This document shows positions 26,175 through 33,977 of a stretch of 48,979 nt of DNA, piece by piece. How positions within the stretch are numbered: position 1 is the stretch's first letter; the number at the start of each line of letters is the position of its first letter. The DNA comes from Anaerolineae bacterium (GTDB taxonomy: Bacteria > Chloroflexota > Anaerolineae > Anaerolineales > Anaerolineaceae). The stretch is from the NCBI GenBank assembly GCA_013178185.1, contig JABLXC010000037.1:1-48979 (forward strand). Reading direction: 5' to 3'. A program made the position numbers and the translations under genes. A model generated the notes under the pieces. That model was not told the origin of the DNA. It did not search any database and was given only the letters and a program-made list of their open reading frames with translations.

Positions 26175-26203
26175 ATTTTGGCTTAAACCTGGTGTTGAGC
26201 GCT

Positions 26204-26239
26204 TTCCCCTGTCTGTAACAAGAGGCAGGGGAAGTTTTT
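26204..26239 (+). terminator. Rho-independent terminator of the cyclase-family gene
   Basis: The 8-bp stem TTCCCCTG / CAGGGGAA (26204-26211 with 26226-26233) is followed by GTTTTTA on the plus strand. It lies between two convergent genes; only the plus orientation has the T run. Confidence 0.75.
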
Positions 26240-27017
26240 ACCGTGGGGTGATTAAGGTGTACCCCCCATCTACGATAATTACCTGTCCACGGATCATCGC
26301 TGCATCGGGTGTACAGAGGAATGCGACCACGCCGGCGACATCTTCTGGTGTGACCAGCCGGCCGGCAGGCGTGTTTTGGATCGCCCGCGGGATGACATCC
26401 GGGTCGCTTAGCGAGGCGAAGTGCTGAAGTGCATCGGTCAGCACGATGCCGGGCGAGACCGCGTTGACACGGATGTTGGCCGGAGCGAACTCCACCGCCA
26501 GGTAACGCGTGAGCGATTCCAGGGCAGCCTTGCTGGCGCCAACCGCGATATAATCGGGAAGCACACGCGACCCGCCCGGGCTGGAGATGCTCACGATCCA
26601 ACCGCCGCCGCGTTTTTGCATTAGTGGCGCGGCTTTTTGGGCTGCAAACAGCAGAGCGCGAGCGTTAACGTTCATCGTGTGATCCCAGCCAGAAACTTTC
26701 TGCTGCATGGCAGGACGGTTGAAGCCAGAAGCAGCATTGTTAATCAGGATATCAAGACCGCCGAAATTTTCTTCAACCGCCTGAAATAGCACTTCGATAT
26801 CTTCCACTTTTCCGACATTGGCGCGGATGGCGAAAGACTTGCGGCCCAATGAACGGACGGCCTCGACGACTTCTTCGGCGGGTTTCTGGTTGCGGACGTA
26901 GTTGACGACAATATCCGCTCCTTTTTGCGCCATTTTTATGGCGATGGCGCGCCCGATGCCGCGTCCAGAGCCGGTTACCAGCGCAATTTTATTTAGGAAC
27001 GGTAATTCATCCGTCAT
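26238..27017 (-). CDS. fabL: Enoyl-ACP reductase, FabL-type SDR
   Basis: A 259-aa cytosolic short-chain dehydrogenase. The cofactor motif TGSGRGIG is at about 15-22. Downstream it reads NNAASGFNRPAM, WDHTMNVNARALLF, IVSISSPGGSRVLPDY, YIAVGASK, SKAALESLTRYLAVE, QNTPAGR and MIRGQVIIVDGG. The Tyr-x6-Lys spacing (Tyr 156, Lys 163) is that of enoyl reductases rather than the Tyr-x3-Lys of ordinary SDRs, and these segments resemble Bacillus FabL strongly. FabL reduces enoyl-ACP with NADPH in the last step of fatty-acid elongation. Its start overlaps the stop of the DUF309 gene upstream (ATGA). A different SDR function cannot be fully excluded. Confidence 0.82.
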   Translation of the reverse strand: MTDELPFLNKIALVTGSGRGIGRAIAIKMAQKGADIVVNYVRNQKPAEEVVEAVRSLGRKSFAIRANVGKVEDIEVLFQAVEENFGGLDILINNAASGFNRPAMQQKVSGWDHTMNVNARALLFAAQKAAPLMQKRGGGWIVSISSPGGSRVLPDYIAVGASKAALESLTRYLAVEFAPANIRVNAVSPGIVLTDALQHFASLSDPDVIPRAIQNTPAGRLVTPEDVAGVVAFLCTPDAAMIRGQVIIVDGGYTLITPR

Positions 27018-27448
27018 TGGTTTTCCTCCCCTTCCTTGATCTCTACCGGTTTAAATAACCCAGGATTGAAGTGTTGGATGCGATCCGGTCCCAGGCGGAG
27101 CAGTTCTTCTTCAGCGCGCTGCAGGTCCAAAAGTAAGTCGGCAACCGGCACACCGCAGCAAACTTTCGGGAAGGGCGCCAGCCAGCGGCGGGCGCGCTGG
27201 AATAATTTGCGCGCCCCATTGTAATTGCCGCGTTGAATATGGTAGTAAGCAACTCCAATTTGCAAAATGCCGCGGTACAACTCGCGCAGCACGCCGGTTT
27301 CCTCCCTCCAGGCGGTTTCAAGCGCCTCGTGAGCTTCGAAAAATTTGCGTTGGTTGAACAACGTAATACCCAGGACTGCGTCCGGGTGGAGCTGCCGGCA
27401 CGAACAGGTGATCCCGGTGCTGGAAGGGAAAAAAGGGGTGTCGCTCAT
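27014..27448 (-). CDS. DUF309 family protein
   Basis: A 144-aa protein. The core matches DUF309: FNQRKFFEAHEALETAWREE, then RELYRGILQIGVAYYHIQRGNYNGARKLFQRA. The conserved HEALE, YRGILQ and GN..GA segments are all present. This helical family has no proven function. The N-terminus carries three cysteines in a short extension (SSTGITCSCRQ and the downstream VCCGVPVA), which is not typical of the family. It is translationally coupled to fabL (ATGA overlap). An ATTATA (TATAAT on the minus strand) at 27466-27471 may be its -10 element. Confidence 0.82.
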   Translation of the reverse strand: MSDTPFFPSSTGITCSCRQLHPDAVLGITLFNQRKFFEAHEALETAWREETGVLRELYRGILQIGVAYYHIQRGNYNGARKLFQRARRWLAPFPKVCCGVPVADLLLDLQRAEEELLRLGPDRIQHFNPGLFKPVEIKEGEENQ

Positions 27449-27527
27449 TTTGAATTGTTTGGACGATTATAGCACAGTGGAATTTATGATACGATTGAGT
27501 AGAACAGATACCACCCCGAGGGATGCC

Positions 27528-28877
27528 ATGTTCGATATTTCCGATTCCGAGATCCTACCGCTTTCGCTTGAACACGGTTTTTGGACCTGGTCGGCGCAGC
27601 GACATGTCCAGCCACTCGCAATCAAAAGCGCCAGGGGGGTCTACTTTTGGGATGTGGACGGTAAGCGTTATCTGGATTTCAATTCGATGGTGATGTGCGT
27701 CAATATCGGCCATGGCGATGAGCGCGTCATCCGGGCGATGGCGCGGCAGGCCGAAGAGCTTGCCTTTGCCGGGCCGTTGATGGCAACCAGGCCGCGCGCT
27801 GTCCTGGGAAAGCAATTGTCCCAGATCACCCCTGCCGGGTTGTCACGGTTTCTCTTTACCCTGGGGGGCGCAGACGCAAACGAAAACGCCATCAAGCTGG
27901 CGAGAGGATACACTGGTCGGCCGAAAATCCTGGCGCGCTACCGTTCCTATCACGGGGCGACATACGGCGCGATTGCGTTGACCGGCGACCCGCGCCGTAC
28001 AGCCTGGGAACCACTGACCATGCCGGGAGTTGTGCATTTTCTCGACCCCTATCGCTATCGCTCCACCTTTCATCGCAACGCACCTGACCTGCCAGAGGCG
28101 GAATTCGCGCTGGATTATCTCAATCATCTCGAGGAAATCATCCAATATGAAAATCCTGCGACGATTGCGGCAGTCCTGATTGAACCTGTGACCGGCACCA
28201 ACGGCGTGATCGTCCCGCCGCCACAGTATCTGGAAGGGGTGCGAGATATTTGCAGCCGTCATGGCATCGTGATGATCGCTGACGAGGTGATGAGCGGTTT
28301 TGGCCGTACCGGCAAATGGTTCGCGGTGGATCATTGGGGGGTTGTGCCAGATATCTTGACCATGGCCAAGGGATTGACTTCTGGCTATGCCCCACTGGGG
28401 GCAGTTGCGATGAAAGAAGAAATTGCCGCGGCTTTCAACGATCGGGTTTTTGAAGGCGGGCTGACCTGGAATGCCCATCCCATCTCGCTGGCGGCTGCCT
28501 CGGCGGTGATCGATGTCATGCAGCAGGACGGCCTGGTCGAACGGACGGCGGAAAGCGGGCGGTTGATGGCGGAGCTGTTGAACCGCCTGGCAGAGCGGCA
28601 CGCTTGTGTTGGCGCAACCCGCTCAATTGGTTTATTCGGCGCCATTGAACTGGTGCGAGACCGGCGCACAAAAGAGCCGCTGGCGCCATATAATGGCACC
28701 AGTGCTGAAATGATGGCCTTGCGGAAATTCTTGCTCGAAAAAGGTTTGTTTTTATACACTCACTGGCATACCATCCTGTTGCTTCCACCCCTGATCATCA
28801 CGCCTGAACAAATGGAAGAAGGATTTGAAATTCTTGACCAGGCTCTGGTGATGACCGATAGGGCGCTGAATCGATAA
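27528..28877 (+). CDS. Class III pyridoxal-phosphate aminotransferase
   Basis: A 449-aa enzyme of the omega-amino acid transaminase group. The opening GVYFWDVDGKRYLDFNSM matches the family start. The PLP site is shown by SYHGATYGAIALTGDPR, AVLIEPVTGTNGVIVPP, MIADEVMSGFGRTGKWFA and the lysine segment ILTMAKGLTSGYAPLGAV, where Lys forms the Schiff base. The C-terminal part keeps GLTWNAHPISLAAA. I placed the start at ATG 27528, with GAGGG 6 nt upstream, instead of the 61-codon-longer frame that overlaps the divergent gene. A TATGAT at 27485-27490 may be its -10. Taurine-, beta-alanine- or amine-pyruvate specificity cannot be told apart here. Confidence 0.87.
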   Translation: MFDISDSEILPLSLEHGFWTWSAQRHVQPLAIKSARGVYFWDVDGKRYLDFNSMVMCVNIGHGDERVIRAMARQAEELAFAGPLMATRPRAVLGKQLSQITPAGLSRFLFTLGGADANENAIKLARGYTGRPKILARYRSYHGATYGAIALTGDPRRTAWEPLTMPGVVHFLDPYRYRSTFHRNAPDLPEAEFALDYLNHLEEIIQYENPATIAAVLIEPVTGTNGVIVPPPQYLEGVRDICSRHGIVMIADEVMSGFGRTGKWFAVDHWGVVPDILTMAKGLTSGYAPLGAVAMKEEIAAAFNDRVFEGGLTWNAHPISLAAASAVIDVMQQDGLVERTAESGRLMAELLNRLAERHACVGATRSIGLFGAIELVRDRRTKEPLAPYNGTSAEMMALRKFLLEKGLFLYTHWHTILLLPPLIITPEQMEEGFEILDQALVMTDRALNR

Positions 28878-28948
28878 ATACGTTGTTACTTTTTAGGTTT
28901 TGCTGCATCTATTTTTAACGAAATCGTTGTGCAATCAAGGAGTGAAAA

Positions 28949-29920
28949 ATGGATTTTAATTTGAGTGGAATACCAACCGATACCAGGGGTAACGAATCAT
29001 TGGAAAAGGTGGTGATCCTGGGGGCTGGGCCGGCGGGCATGTCGGCGGCTTTGTATGCGGCGCGGGCTGAGTTAAATCCGTTGGTGCTCACCGGCACCGA
29101 ACTAGGCGGTCAGGCCGCCTTGACCCACATGATCGAAAATTATCCAGGTTTCCCTGAGGGTGTAGGGGGGATGCAATTAGGGGAACTTTTTCAGAAGCAG
29201 GCCGAGCGATTTGGTGCGCGCTTTGAATTCGAACTGGCCACGTCGGTAGACCTTTCCGGGCATCCTTTCAAGATAAAGACGTACAGTCGTGAGATCCTGG
29301 CCGAGACGCTGATCGTTGCAACCGGAGCGTCTCCGGTGCACTTGCAGGTTCCAGGAGAGAAAGAATTGACCGGCAAAGGCGTCTCGTACTGCGCTACGTG
29401 CGATGGCTGGTTTTTCAAAGACAAAAAAGTGATCGTTGTCGGCGGCGGCGACAGTGCGGTTGAAGAGGGTATCTTCCTGACGCGGTTCGCTTCTGCAGTG
29501 ACCATTGTCCACCGGCGCGACGCCTTGAGAGCCGGTGCGATTTTGCAAAACAGGGCGAAGAAAAATGAAAAGATTGGTTTTACCTGGGATACCGTAGTCG
29601 CTGAAATTCGAGGTAAGGACGCGGTGGAAACTGTATTGCTGCGAAATGTCAAGACCGGGGAAGAGCAGCTTCAACCGGTGGACGGCGTGTTCATCTTCGT
29701 TGGTCACAAGCCCAACACCGAGATATTCAAAGGACAATTGAAGATGGATGAGCAGGGATACATCCTTTCGGATATGCAGATGCGCACGAATATTCCGGGG
29801 GTGTTTGTGGCCGGCGAGGTGGCTGATCCGCATTACCGTCAGGTGGTGACCTCGGCAGGAATGGGGGCAGCGGCGGCTATCCAGGCCACGCGTTACCTTG
29901 AGGAACAGGACGGTTCGTGA
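28949..29920 (+). CDS. trxB: Thioredoxin reductase
   Basis: A 323-aa flavoenzyme that passes electrons from NADPH to thioredoxin in the cytosol. The FAD motif GAGPAGMSAALYAARA begins near residue 25, the redox-active disulfide CATCDG is at about 148-153, the NADPH site GGGDSAVEEG is at about 165-174, followed by HRRDALRA, and the C-terminal GVFVAGEVADPHYRQVVTSAGMG closes the FAD domain. Length and order are normal. The usual AxGD motif reads AGEV here, a common variant. AAGGAGTG precedes ATG 28949. A strong terminator follows the stop. Confidence 0.93.
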   Translation: MDFNLSGIPTDTRGNESLEKVVILGAGPAGMSAALYAARAELNPLVLTGTELGGQAALTHMIENYPGFPEGVGGMQLGELFQKQAERFGARFEFELATSVDLSGHPFKIKTYSREILAETLIVATGASPVHLQVPGEKELTGKGVSYCATCDGWFFKDKKVIVVGGGDSAVEEGIFLTRFASAVTIVHRRDALRAGAILQNRAKKNEKIGFTWDTVVAEIRGKDAVETVLLRNVKTGEEQLQPVDGVFIFVGHKPNTEIFKGQLKMDEQGYILSDMQMRTNIPGVFVAGEVADPHYRQVVTSAGMGAAAAIQATRYLEEQDGS

Positions 29921-29931
29921 GAACCAAAAGA

Positions 29932-29956
29932 CCGGCTGAGGAAGCCGGCCTTTTTT
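29932..29956 (+). terminator. Rho-independent terminator of trxB
   Basis: The hairpin CCGGCT-GAGGA-AGCCGG is followed by CC and TTTTTT on the plus strand, starting 12 bp after the trxB stop. Confidence 0.88.
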
Positions 29957-29974
29957 ATATATTGTGGATTTATT

Positions 29975-31129
29975 TCACGGAGTTGGCGTCGCTGCGCCTC
30001 CGCCGCCAGTCGAGCCGCTCCAGGTGAAGGTGCGGGGGATGCTGGCAGAGCCGGCGCTATCGTAGATGGGCTGGCCATCCTTGGTGCTGCTAACCTGGCG
30101 AACAGGCTGCACCCACCAGCGGATGACGTGCGGCGCTGTGTCGGCGGGCTGGAAACTGCCCGGAACGATGTACTTGGTATCGGTGACATAGGCTACCAGT
30201 CTGCGTCCGGTTCCACCGGTAACGTCTTCGACAACTACCTGGTAAGCTTCCTGTTCCCGCAAAACCCCTACCGCAGCCCATTGTAAGGTAATGGAGGTGT
30301 TGGAGGCTGTAAACGGCTGGCCGTCGGCAGGCAAAAGGAGATTGGGGGCCGGGTATGGGGGCGGCAAGGTGGCTGTTGGCGTCGGACCAGGAGTGGGAAG
30401 ACGCTGGCAAAGCGGGATGATAAGGGTCTGTCCCTGGTAAACGATATCAGTTGTCAGGCCGTTGTATTCCTTGAGAACGTCGATGCTGATATTGTAATTG
30501 CGGGCAATGCCGCTCAGGGTATCATTCTCGCTCACGGTATAGGGGAGCTTGCCGCAGGCTTCTTCCGTGGCTTCTGCGCCGCTCAAGGTCGCAGTAGGTT
30601 GCGGAGAAGCCGTGGGCGTTGGCTGCGGAATAAGCAGTTTTTGCCCGACGTATAGCGTTCCGCAGTCCGCCGGCAGATTGTTGAGAAGCACAATGCTCTG
30701 AACTGATACATTGAAGATGGCCGCAATGGTGGCGCAGTACTCGCCCTCCTTGACCGAATATTCTAGCGGGGGCAGCGGCGTGAAGGTGGGTATAGGGGAG
30801 GGCGTCAGGCTGGCAGTTGGGGTTGCGGTCAGCGTGGGCGTCAGGGTCGCGGTGGGCGTGGTGGTAGGCTCTACCACCCGGCCGGTTGAGCGCAAGAGCG
30901 AAAAGACAACCGCGGCGCCGATGGCGAGGATGATGACGATGAGACCGAGAGCGACCGGCAGGCTCAGTGTAATCTCAGGCATACGCGGCCCCTGAACCGA
31001 TTTGGCTGGTTTCCCCATTTCGGAGGGGGTCAGGGCGCGGCCGCAAACCAGGCAGCGAGTCGCGTTTTCGCTCAGGCGGGTCCCACAAGTTGGACAGGTT
31101 TTGGGAAAAGTGGTTGATTCAGGACTCAT
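29975..31129 (-). CDS. Zinc-ribbon, single-pass membrane protein with two LysM domains
   Basis: A 384-aa protein. It has an N-terminal zinc ribbon (CPTCGT and CLVCGR, about 13-29), a transmembrane helix at about 57-80 (LPVALGLIVIILAIGAAVVF), then an extracellular part. LysM 1 is YSVKEGEYCATIAAIFNVS..LLIP and LysM 2 is YTVSENDTLSGIARNYNIS..LIIP. They are separated by Thr/Pro-rich linkers (PTTTPTATLTPT). A C-terminal beta-rich region (ITLQWAAVGVLREQEAYQVVVED) resembles a fibronectin/Ig-like fold. LysM binds GlcNAc-containing cell wall. The arrangement of cytosolic ribbon, helix and wall-binding ectodomain with TP linkers is common in Anaerolineae. The exact role is unknown. Confidence 0.85.
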   Translation of the reverse strand: MSPESTTFPKTCPTCGTRLSENATRCLVCGRALTPSEMGKPAKSVQGPRMPEITLSLPVALGLIVIILAIGAAVVFSLLRSTGRVVEPTTTPTATLTPTLTATPTASLTPSPIPTFTPLPPLEYSVKEGEYCATIAAIFNVSVQSIVLLNNLPADCGTLYVGQKLLIPQPTPTASPQPTATLSGAEATEEACGKLPYTVSENDTLSGIARNYNISIDVLKEYNGLTTDIVYQGQTLIIPLCQRLPTPGPTPTATLPPPYPAPNLLLPADGQPFTASNTSITLQWAAVGVLREQEAYQVVVEDVTGGTGRRLVAYVTDTKYIVPGSFQPADTAPHVIRWWVQPVRQVSSTKDGQPIYDSAGSASIPRTFTWSGSTGGGGAATPTP

Positions 31130-31144
31130 ATTTTATTTGAAGAA

Positions 31145-31180
31145 CCGGGGATACTCCCCGGCCGTGCCCGCATTATACCA
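31145..31180 (-). promoter_or_regulatory. Extended -10 promoter and 5' leader hairpin of the LysM gene
   Basis: On the minus strand, TGG-TATAAT (TATAAT at 31172-31177) is an extended -10, with TTGCCA 15 bp upstream. Inside the short leader lies a hairpin with 6-bp stem CCGGGG / CCCCGG (31145-31150 with 31156-31161), about 15 bp before the ATG, where a ribosome site would be expected but is not seen. Confidence 0.5.
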
Positions 31181-31287
31181 TAACCTGATCATTGGCAAGG
31201 ATTCTGGCGTGGCTCGCTGCTGGAAAACGGGATGCTCGTTTTTCTTCATCCCTTCGCAAAGTCTGTTGGATGTGCTATGTTAACAGC

Positions 31288-32487
31288 ATGGCAACGGCTC
31301 TATACAGTCTTTATTTGCATATCCCTTTCTGCAGACATCGCTGCGGATATTGCGATTTTAATACAACAGCTGGGTTGGAAGCCCTCATCCCTGCGTACGT
31401 TGATGCATTGCGGCGGGAGATCAGGCTGGCCGGAAGGTCGGCGGGGGAGCGCCTCCCTGTTCATACCGTGTTCTTTGGCGGCGGTACGCCTTCGTTACTG
31501 CCGGTGGAGGCAGTCGCGGGCATCCTGGATGAAATCAGGGAGCATTTTGAAGTGCTGGCGGGTGCCGAGATCAGCCTGGAAGCCAACCCTGGAACAGTCT
31601 CCCTAGAATCGCTGCAGGGATTCTGGATGGCGGGGATCAATCGCCTGAGTTTTGGAATGCAATCGGCCAATCCCGCTGAACTGGCGTTTTTAGAGCGGCA
31701 GCACGACGTTTTCGATGTGTTCAAGGCAGTCGAGTGGAGCCGCAGGGCAGGCTTTGAAAACCTAAGCCTGGATCTAATTTTTGGGCTGCCCGGGCAGGGC
31801 TCCGACGGTTGGGCGCGCACCATAGAAACGGCGCTTGTACTCAAGCCAGCGCATCTCTCGCTGTATGCGCTGACCGTAGAAGAAGGGACGCCGTTGCATC
31901 GCTGGATCCGGCGTGGCCTGGTGACCCTTCCCGATGACGACCTGGCCGCGGAAATGTATGAACTGGCGAGCGAGCGCCTGGAAGCCGCTGGCTTTGAGCA
32001 GTACGAGATTTCTAACTGGGCAGCCCGCGATGCGAATGGAAATAACCTGTTCTGCCGGCATAACCTTCAATACTGGCGCGGCTTGCCTTACCTCGGTTTT
32101 GGAGCGGGGGCGCACGGCTACGCTGGCGGGGTGCGTACCGCCAATGAGAACGGTGTGCGGGCTTATATCCAAGCCTGCCAGAACGCAGAGGCAGCCGTTT
32201 TTCCGGCCGGGCCGGCCGCAATTGTCCGCGATCGGTTGACCCTTAAGGCGGAGATGCAGGAAAGGATGATGGTTGGGCTACGCCTGATAAAAGAAGGGGT
32301 TAGCGCAGCCGATTTCTTGCAGCGTTTTGGCTGGCCGCTGGAAGAGGTTTTTCGGCGTCAGATTCAGAAACTGGTCGCGGCGGGCCTGCTGGAATGGTCG
32401 GGGGAGAATGAAAAAGCCCTGCGTTTGACAAAACGGGGGCGTTTGCTTGGCAACCGGGTGTTTATGGAGTTTGTAGGCGAAGATTAA
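31288..32487 (+). CDS. hemW: Radical SAM heme chaperone HemW
   Basis: A 399-aa protein. The radical SAM cluster motif is CRHRCGYC (Cys 15, 19 and 22 from the chosen start). It is preceded by SLYLHIPF and followed by FFGGGTPSLL, EANPGT, NRLSFGMQS, GFENLSLDLIFGLPGQ, EISNWA and GFGAGAHGY, all typical of HemW. HemW binds heme and delivers it to respiratory proteins; it lacks the residues of the coproporphyrinogen oxidase HemN. ATG 31288 was chosen because it puts the conserved LYLHIPFC at the normal distance. The longer frame to 31192 adds an unrelated 32 residues. The stop codon abuts the stop of the convergent transpeptidase gene. Confidence 0.9.
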   Translation: MATALYSLYLHIPFCRHRCGYCDFNTTAGLEALIPAYVDALRREIRLAGRSAGERLPVHTVFFGGGTPSLLPVEAVAGILDEIREHFEVLAGAEISLEANPGTVSLESLQGFWMAGINRLSFGMQSANPAELAFLERQHDVFDVFKAVEWSRRAGFENLSLDLIFGLPGQGSDGWARTIETALVLKPAHLSLYALTVEEGTPLHRWIRRGLVTLPDDDLAAEMYELASERLEAAGFEQYEISNWAARDANGNNLFCRHNLQYWRGLPYLGFGAGAHGYAGGVRTANENGVRAYIQACQNAEAAVFPAGPAAIVRDRLTLKAEMQERMMVGLRLIKEGVSAADFLQRFGWPLEEVFRRQIQKLVAAGLLEWSGENEKALRLTKRGRLLGNRVFMEFVGED

Positions 32488-33552
32488 TCACGAAACCAGC
32501 ACCAGCGTGCCATAGCCGCGTACATCCCATTCACCATAGGGATAGACTGGCGTGGCCCAGCGGAAGATGAATTTTGATTCTTCGGGGCGCATGTTTACGC
32601 AGCCATGGCTCATATAGGTGCCGTAGTTGGTATGCCAGTAGGTTCCATGGGTTGCCACACCGGTTTTGGGCTCAAAAAAGCACACCCACGGCACCCCCGG
32701 CAGCTCGTATGCATCCGGGTCGGCGGTTAGCATACCGTCTCCCATGTGTTTGGAGGGCATTTTATTCTGAACGTGGAATTCGCCCTTGGGCGTATCAGTG
32801 GAGGGCTGGCCAGGCGGCGGTTCGCCCATCGGCACGCCGGAGGAAATTTTAGTCTGTAAGACGATGTTGTCGTACTCGTAGGCCGTCAGCATCTGGCGGG
32901 GAATGGAGACCTCGATGCGTTTCTTTTCCGGCGGGACCTCCGGCGAGAGGGGAGAAATTTCTTCGTCTTCGATCAGCCGCAGGTTCTGAGCGGGGGTGAA
33001 GTAATCGAGCGGGTCGATGTCAAATAATTCGTCTTTGATGCGGTACCAGGGCTGCCCATCTGGACCTTCTTCTACCCCGACCACCCAATGAACCGATTCG
33101 TAGTACAACCGGTAGAGAGGCTCCCAGCCGTTCTGGCTGGTATAACGGTAAGATTGGCTGGTGGGGACAGTTACTTCGGCCAGCTGTTTTTTTCGATTCA
33201 AAGTGGTGACGACGGGATTGAGACGCACATTGACGCGTTGCAAGTGTGCGCTGTGAACATACCCGCCCCACACCCGGTACCAGAGTGGGTTGTATTTTGG
33301 TCCTTGTTCTGAGACGACTTCGTAATAAATGTTGACGAGCTCGTCGCGATAGCGCTGGAAAAGAATCTTGCTCTTGTCGCTGGGTTCGCTGTAAACGCTG
33401 ATAGAGTGGGTGGCGACGCGAGCGACATCTTTACCTGCCAATACGCTATTGGGGACGCTTGTGCGCAAAGGGCGCATGGCCAGGCTACCCATGGTTAGCA
33501 GCGATAGCTTTAGAAAATCGCGGCGCGAGAGTTTATCGGACATGCCCATCAT
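32488..33552 (-). CDS. Tat-exported L,D-transpeptidase (YkuD domain)
   Basis: A 354-aa exported enzyme. The N-terminus holds a twin-arginine signal SRRDFLKLSLL followed by a hydrophobic stretch. The C-terminal YkuD domain (about 215-354) contains RIEVSIPRQMLTAYE, the GVATHGTYWH segment and the catalytic SHGCVNM (Cys near 318). These enzymes form 3-3 crosslinks or attach proteins to peptidoglycan. Residues about 45-200 contain SH3-like beta segments (YVHSAHLQRV, WYRIKDELF), probably wall-binding. Export of a cysteine transpeptidase by Tat is inferred from the motif. The start may be either of two Met within four codons. It converges on hemW with no gap. Confidence 0.88.
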   Translation of the reverse strand: MMGMSDKLSRRDFLKLSLLTMGSLAMRPLRTSVPNSVLAGKDVARVATHSISVYSEPSDKSKILFQRYRDELVNIYYEVVSEQGPKYNPLWYRVWGGYVHSAHLQRVNVRLNPVVTTLNRKKQLAEVTVPTSQSYRYTSQNGWEPLYRLYYESVHWVVGVEEGPDGQPWYRIKDELFDIDPLDYFTPAQNLRLIEDEEISPLSPEVPPEKKRIEVSIPRQMLTAYEYDNIVLQTKISSGVPMGEPPPGQPSTDTPKGEFHVQNKMPSKHMGDGMLTADPDAYELPGVPWVCFFEPKTGVATHGTYWHTNYGTYMSHGCVNMRPEESKFIFRWATPVYPYGEWDVRGYGTLVLVS

Positions 33553-33600
33553 TATACCAGCTTAATCAGAGCGTTCAAGTAGTATTTCGATCCTTTGGAT

Positions 33601-33632
33601 AAAAATACGCCGCCGTCCTCTCGACGGCGGCG
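33601..33632 (-). terminator. Strong minus-strand terminator after the 33-aa membrane protein gene
   Basis: A perfect 10-bp stem, CGCCGCCGTC (33608-33617) with GACGGCGGCG (33623-33632), and a 5-nt loop. Read on the minus strand it is followed by TATTTTTAT. It lies about 85 bp after the stop of the small ORF. Confidence 0.85.
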
Positions 33633-33716
33633 GACCCCCAAACGGTGTCGCCTACCCCTGGTCACCAAGTGGAAAATTGGACCCCACCACAAAGGCCTTT
33701 TGCGATGCTGTGCGCC

Positions 33717-33818
33717 TCAATCCAGAAGTTGTTTGATCTTGACGCGCTCTTCTGGCTTTAGTACACAGCGAATGAAACAGGCCACAGCCCAGATAGCAAC
33801 AATGAGGTAGTACATCAT
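33717..33818 (-). CDS. 33-aa membrane microprotein
   Basis: The frame MMYYLIVAIWAVACFIRC continues with VLKPEERVKIKQLLD and stop. The first about 20 residues form a single transmembrane helix and the charged C-terminus would face the cytosol. A GGAGGGAT ribosome site sits right before the double ATG. A sigma70-type promoter (TTGAAT, 17 bp, TATAAT) lies about 40 bp upstream and a perfect terminator hairpin downstream. This complete set of signals argues for a real gene despite its size. The function is unknown; small membrane proteins of this kind often modulate a larger membrane complex, but no partner is evident. Confidence 0.7.
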   Translation of the reverse strand: MMYYLIVAIWAVACFIRCVLKPEERVKIKQLLD

Positions 33819-33856
33819 ATCCCTCCGGGAAGCTTATATTTTGCTTCCTTGTGAAT

Positions 33857-33885
33857 ATTATAACAAATATGACTAGACAATTCAA
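33857..33885 (-). promoter_or_regulatory. Sigma70-type promoter for the 33-aa microprotein
   Basis: Minus strand: -35 TTGAAT (33880-33885), a spacer of exactly 17 bp, and -10 TATAAT (33857-33862). The ribosome site of the small gene follows about 35 bp later. Confidence 0.7.
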
Positions 33886-33977
33886 CTTAAATTGGGAGGC
33901 AAAGCCCATGATACAATAGGGTGATTTTCCGTTTGGGGTGAAACGGCGTCGCCGTACTCCTCCTTGCAGGTGGTTCT

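Noticed and set aside
27345-27527. A 61-codon N-terminal extension of the class III aminotransferase.
   Set aside because: The extension overlaps the divergent DUF309 gene, has no family likeness, and a start with GAGGG lies at 27528.
30711-30995. A plus-strand frame rich in Val-Gly repeats opposite the LysM gene.
   Set aside because: It is the complement of the Thr/Pro linker codons of the real minus-strand gene and has no ribosome site.
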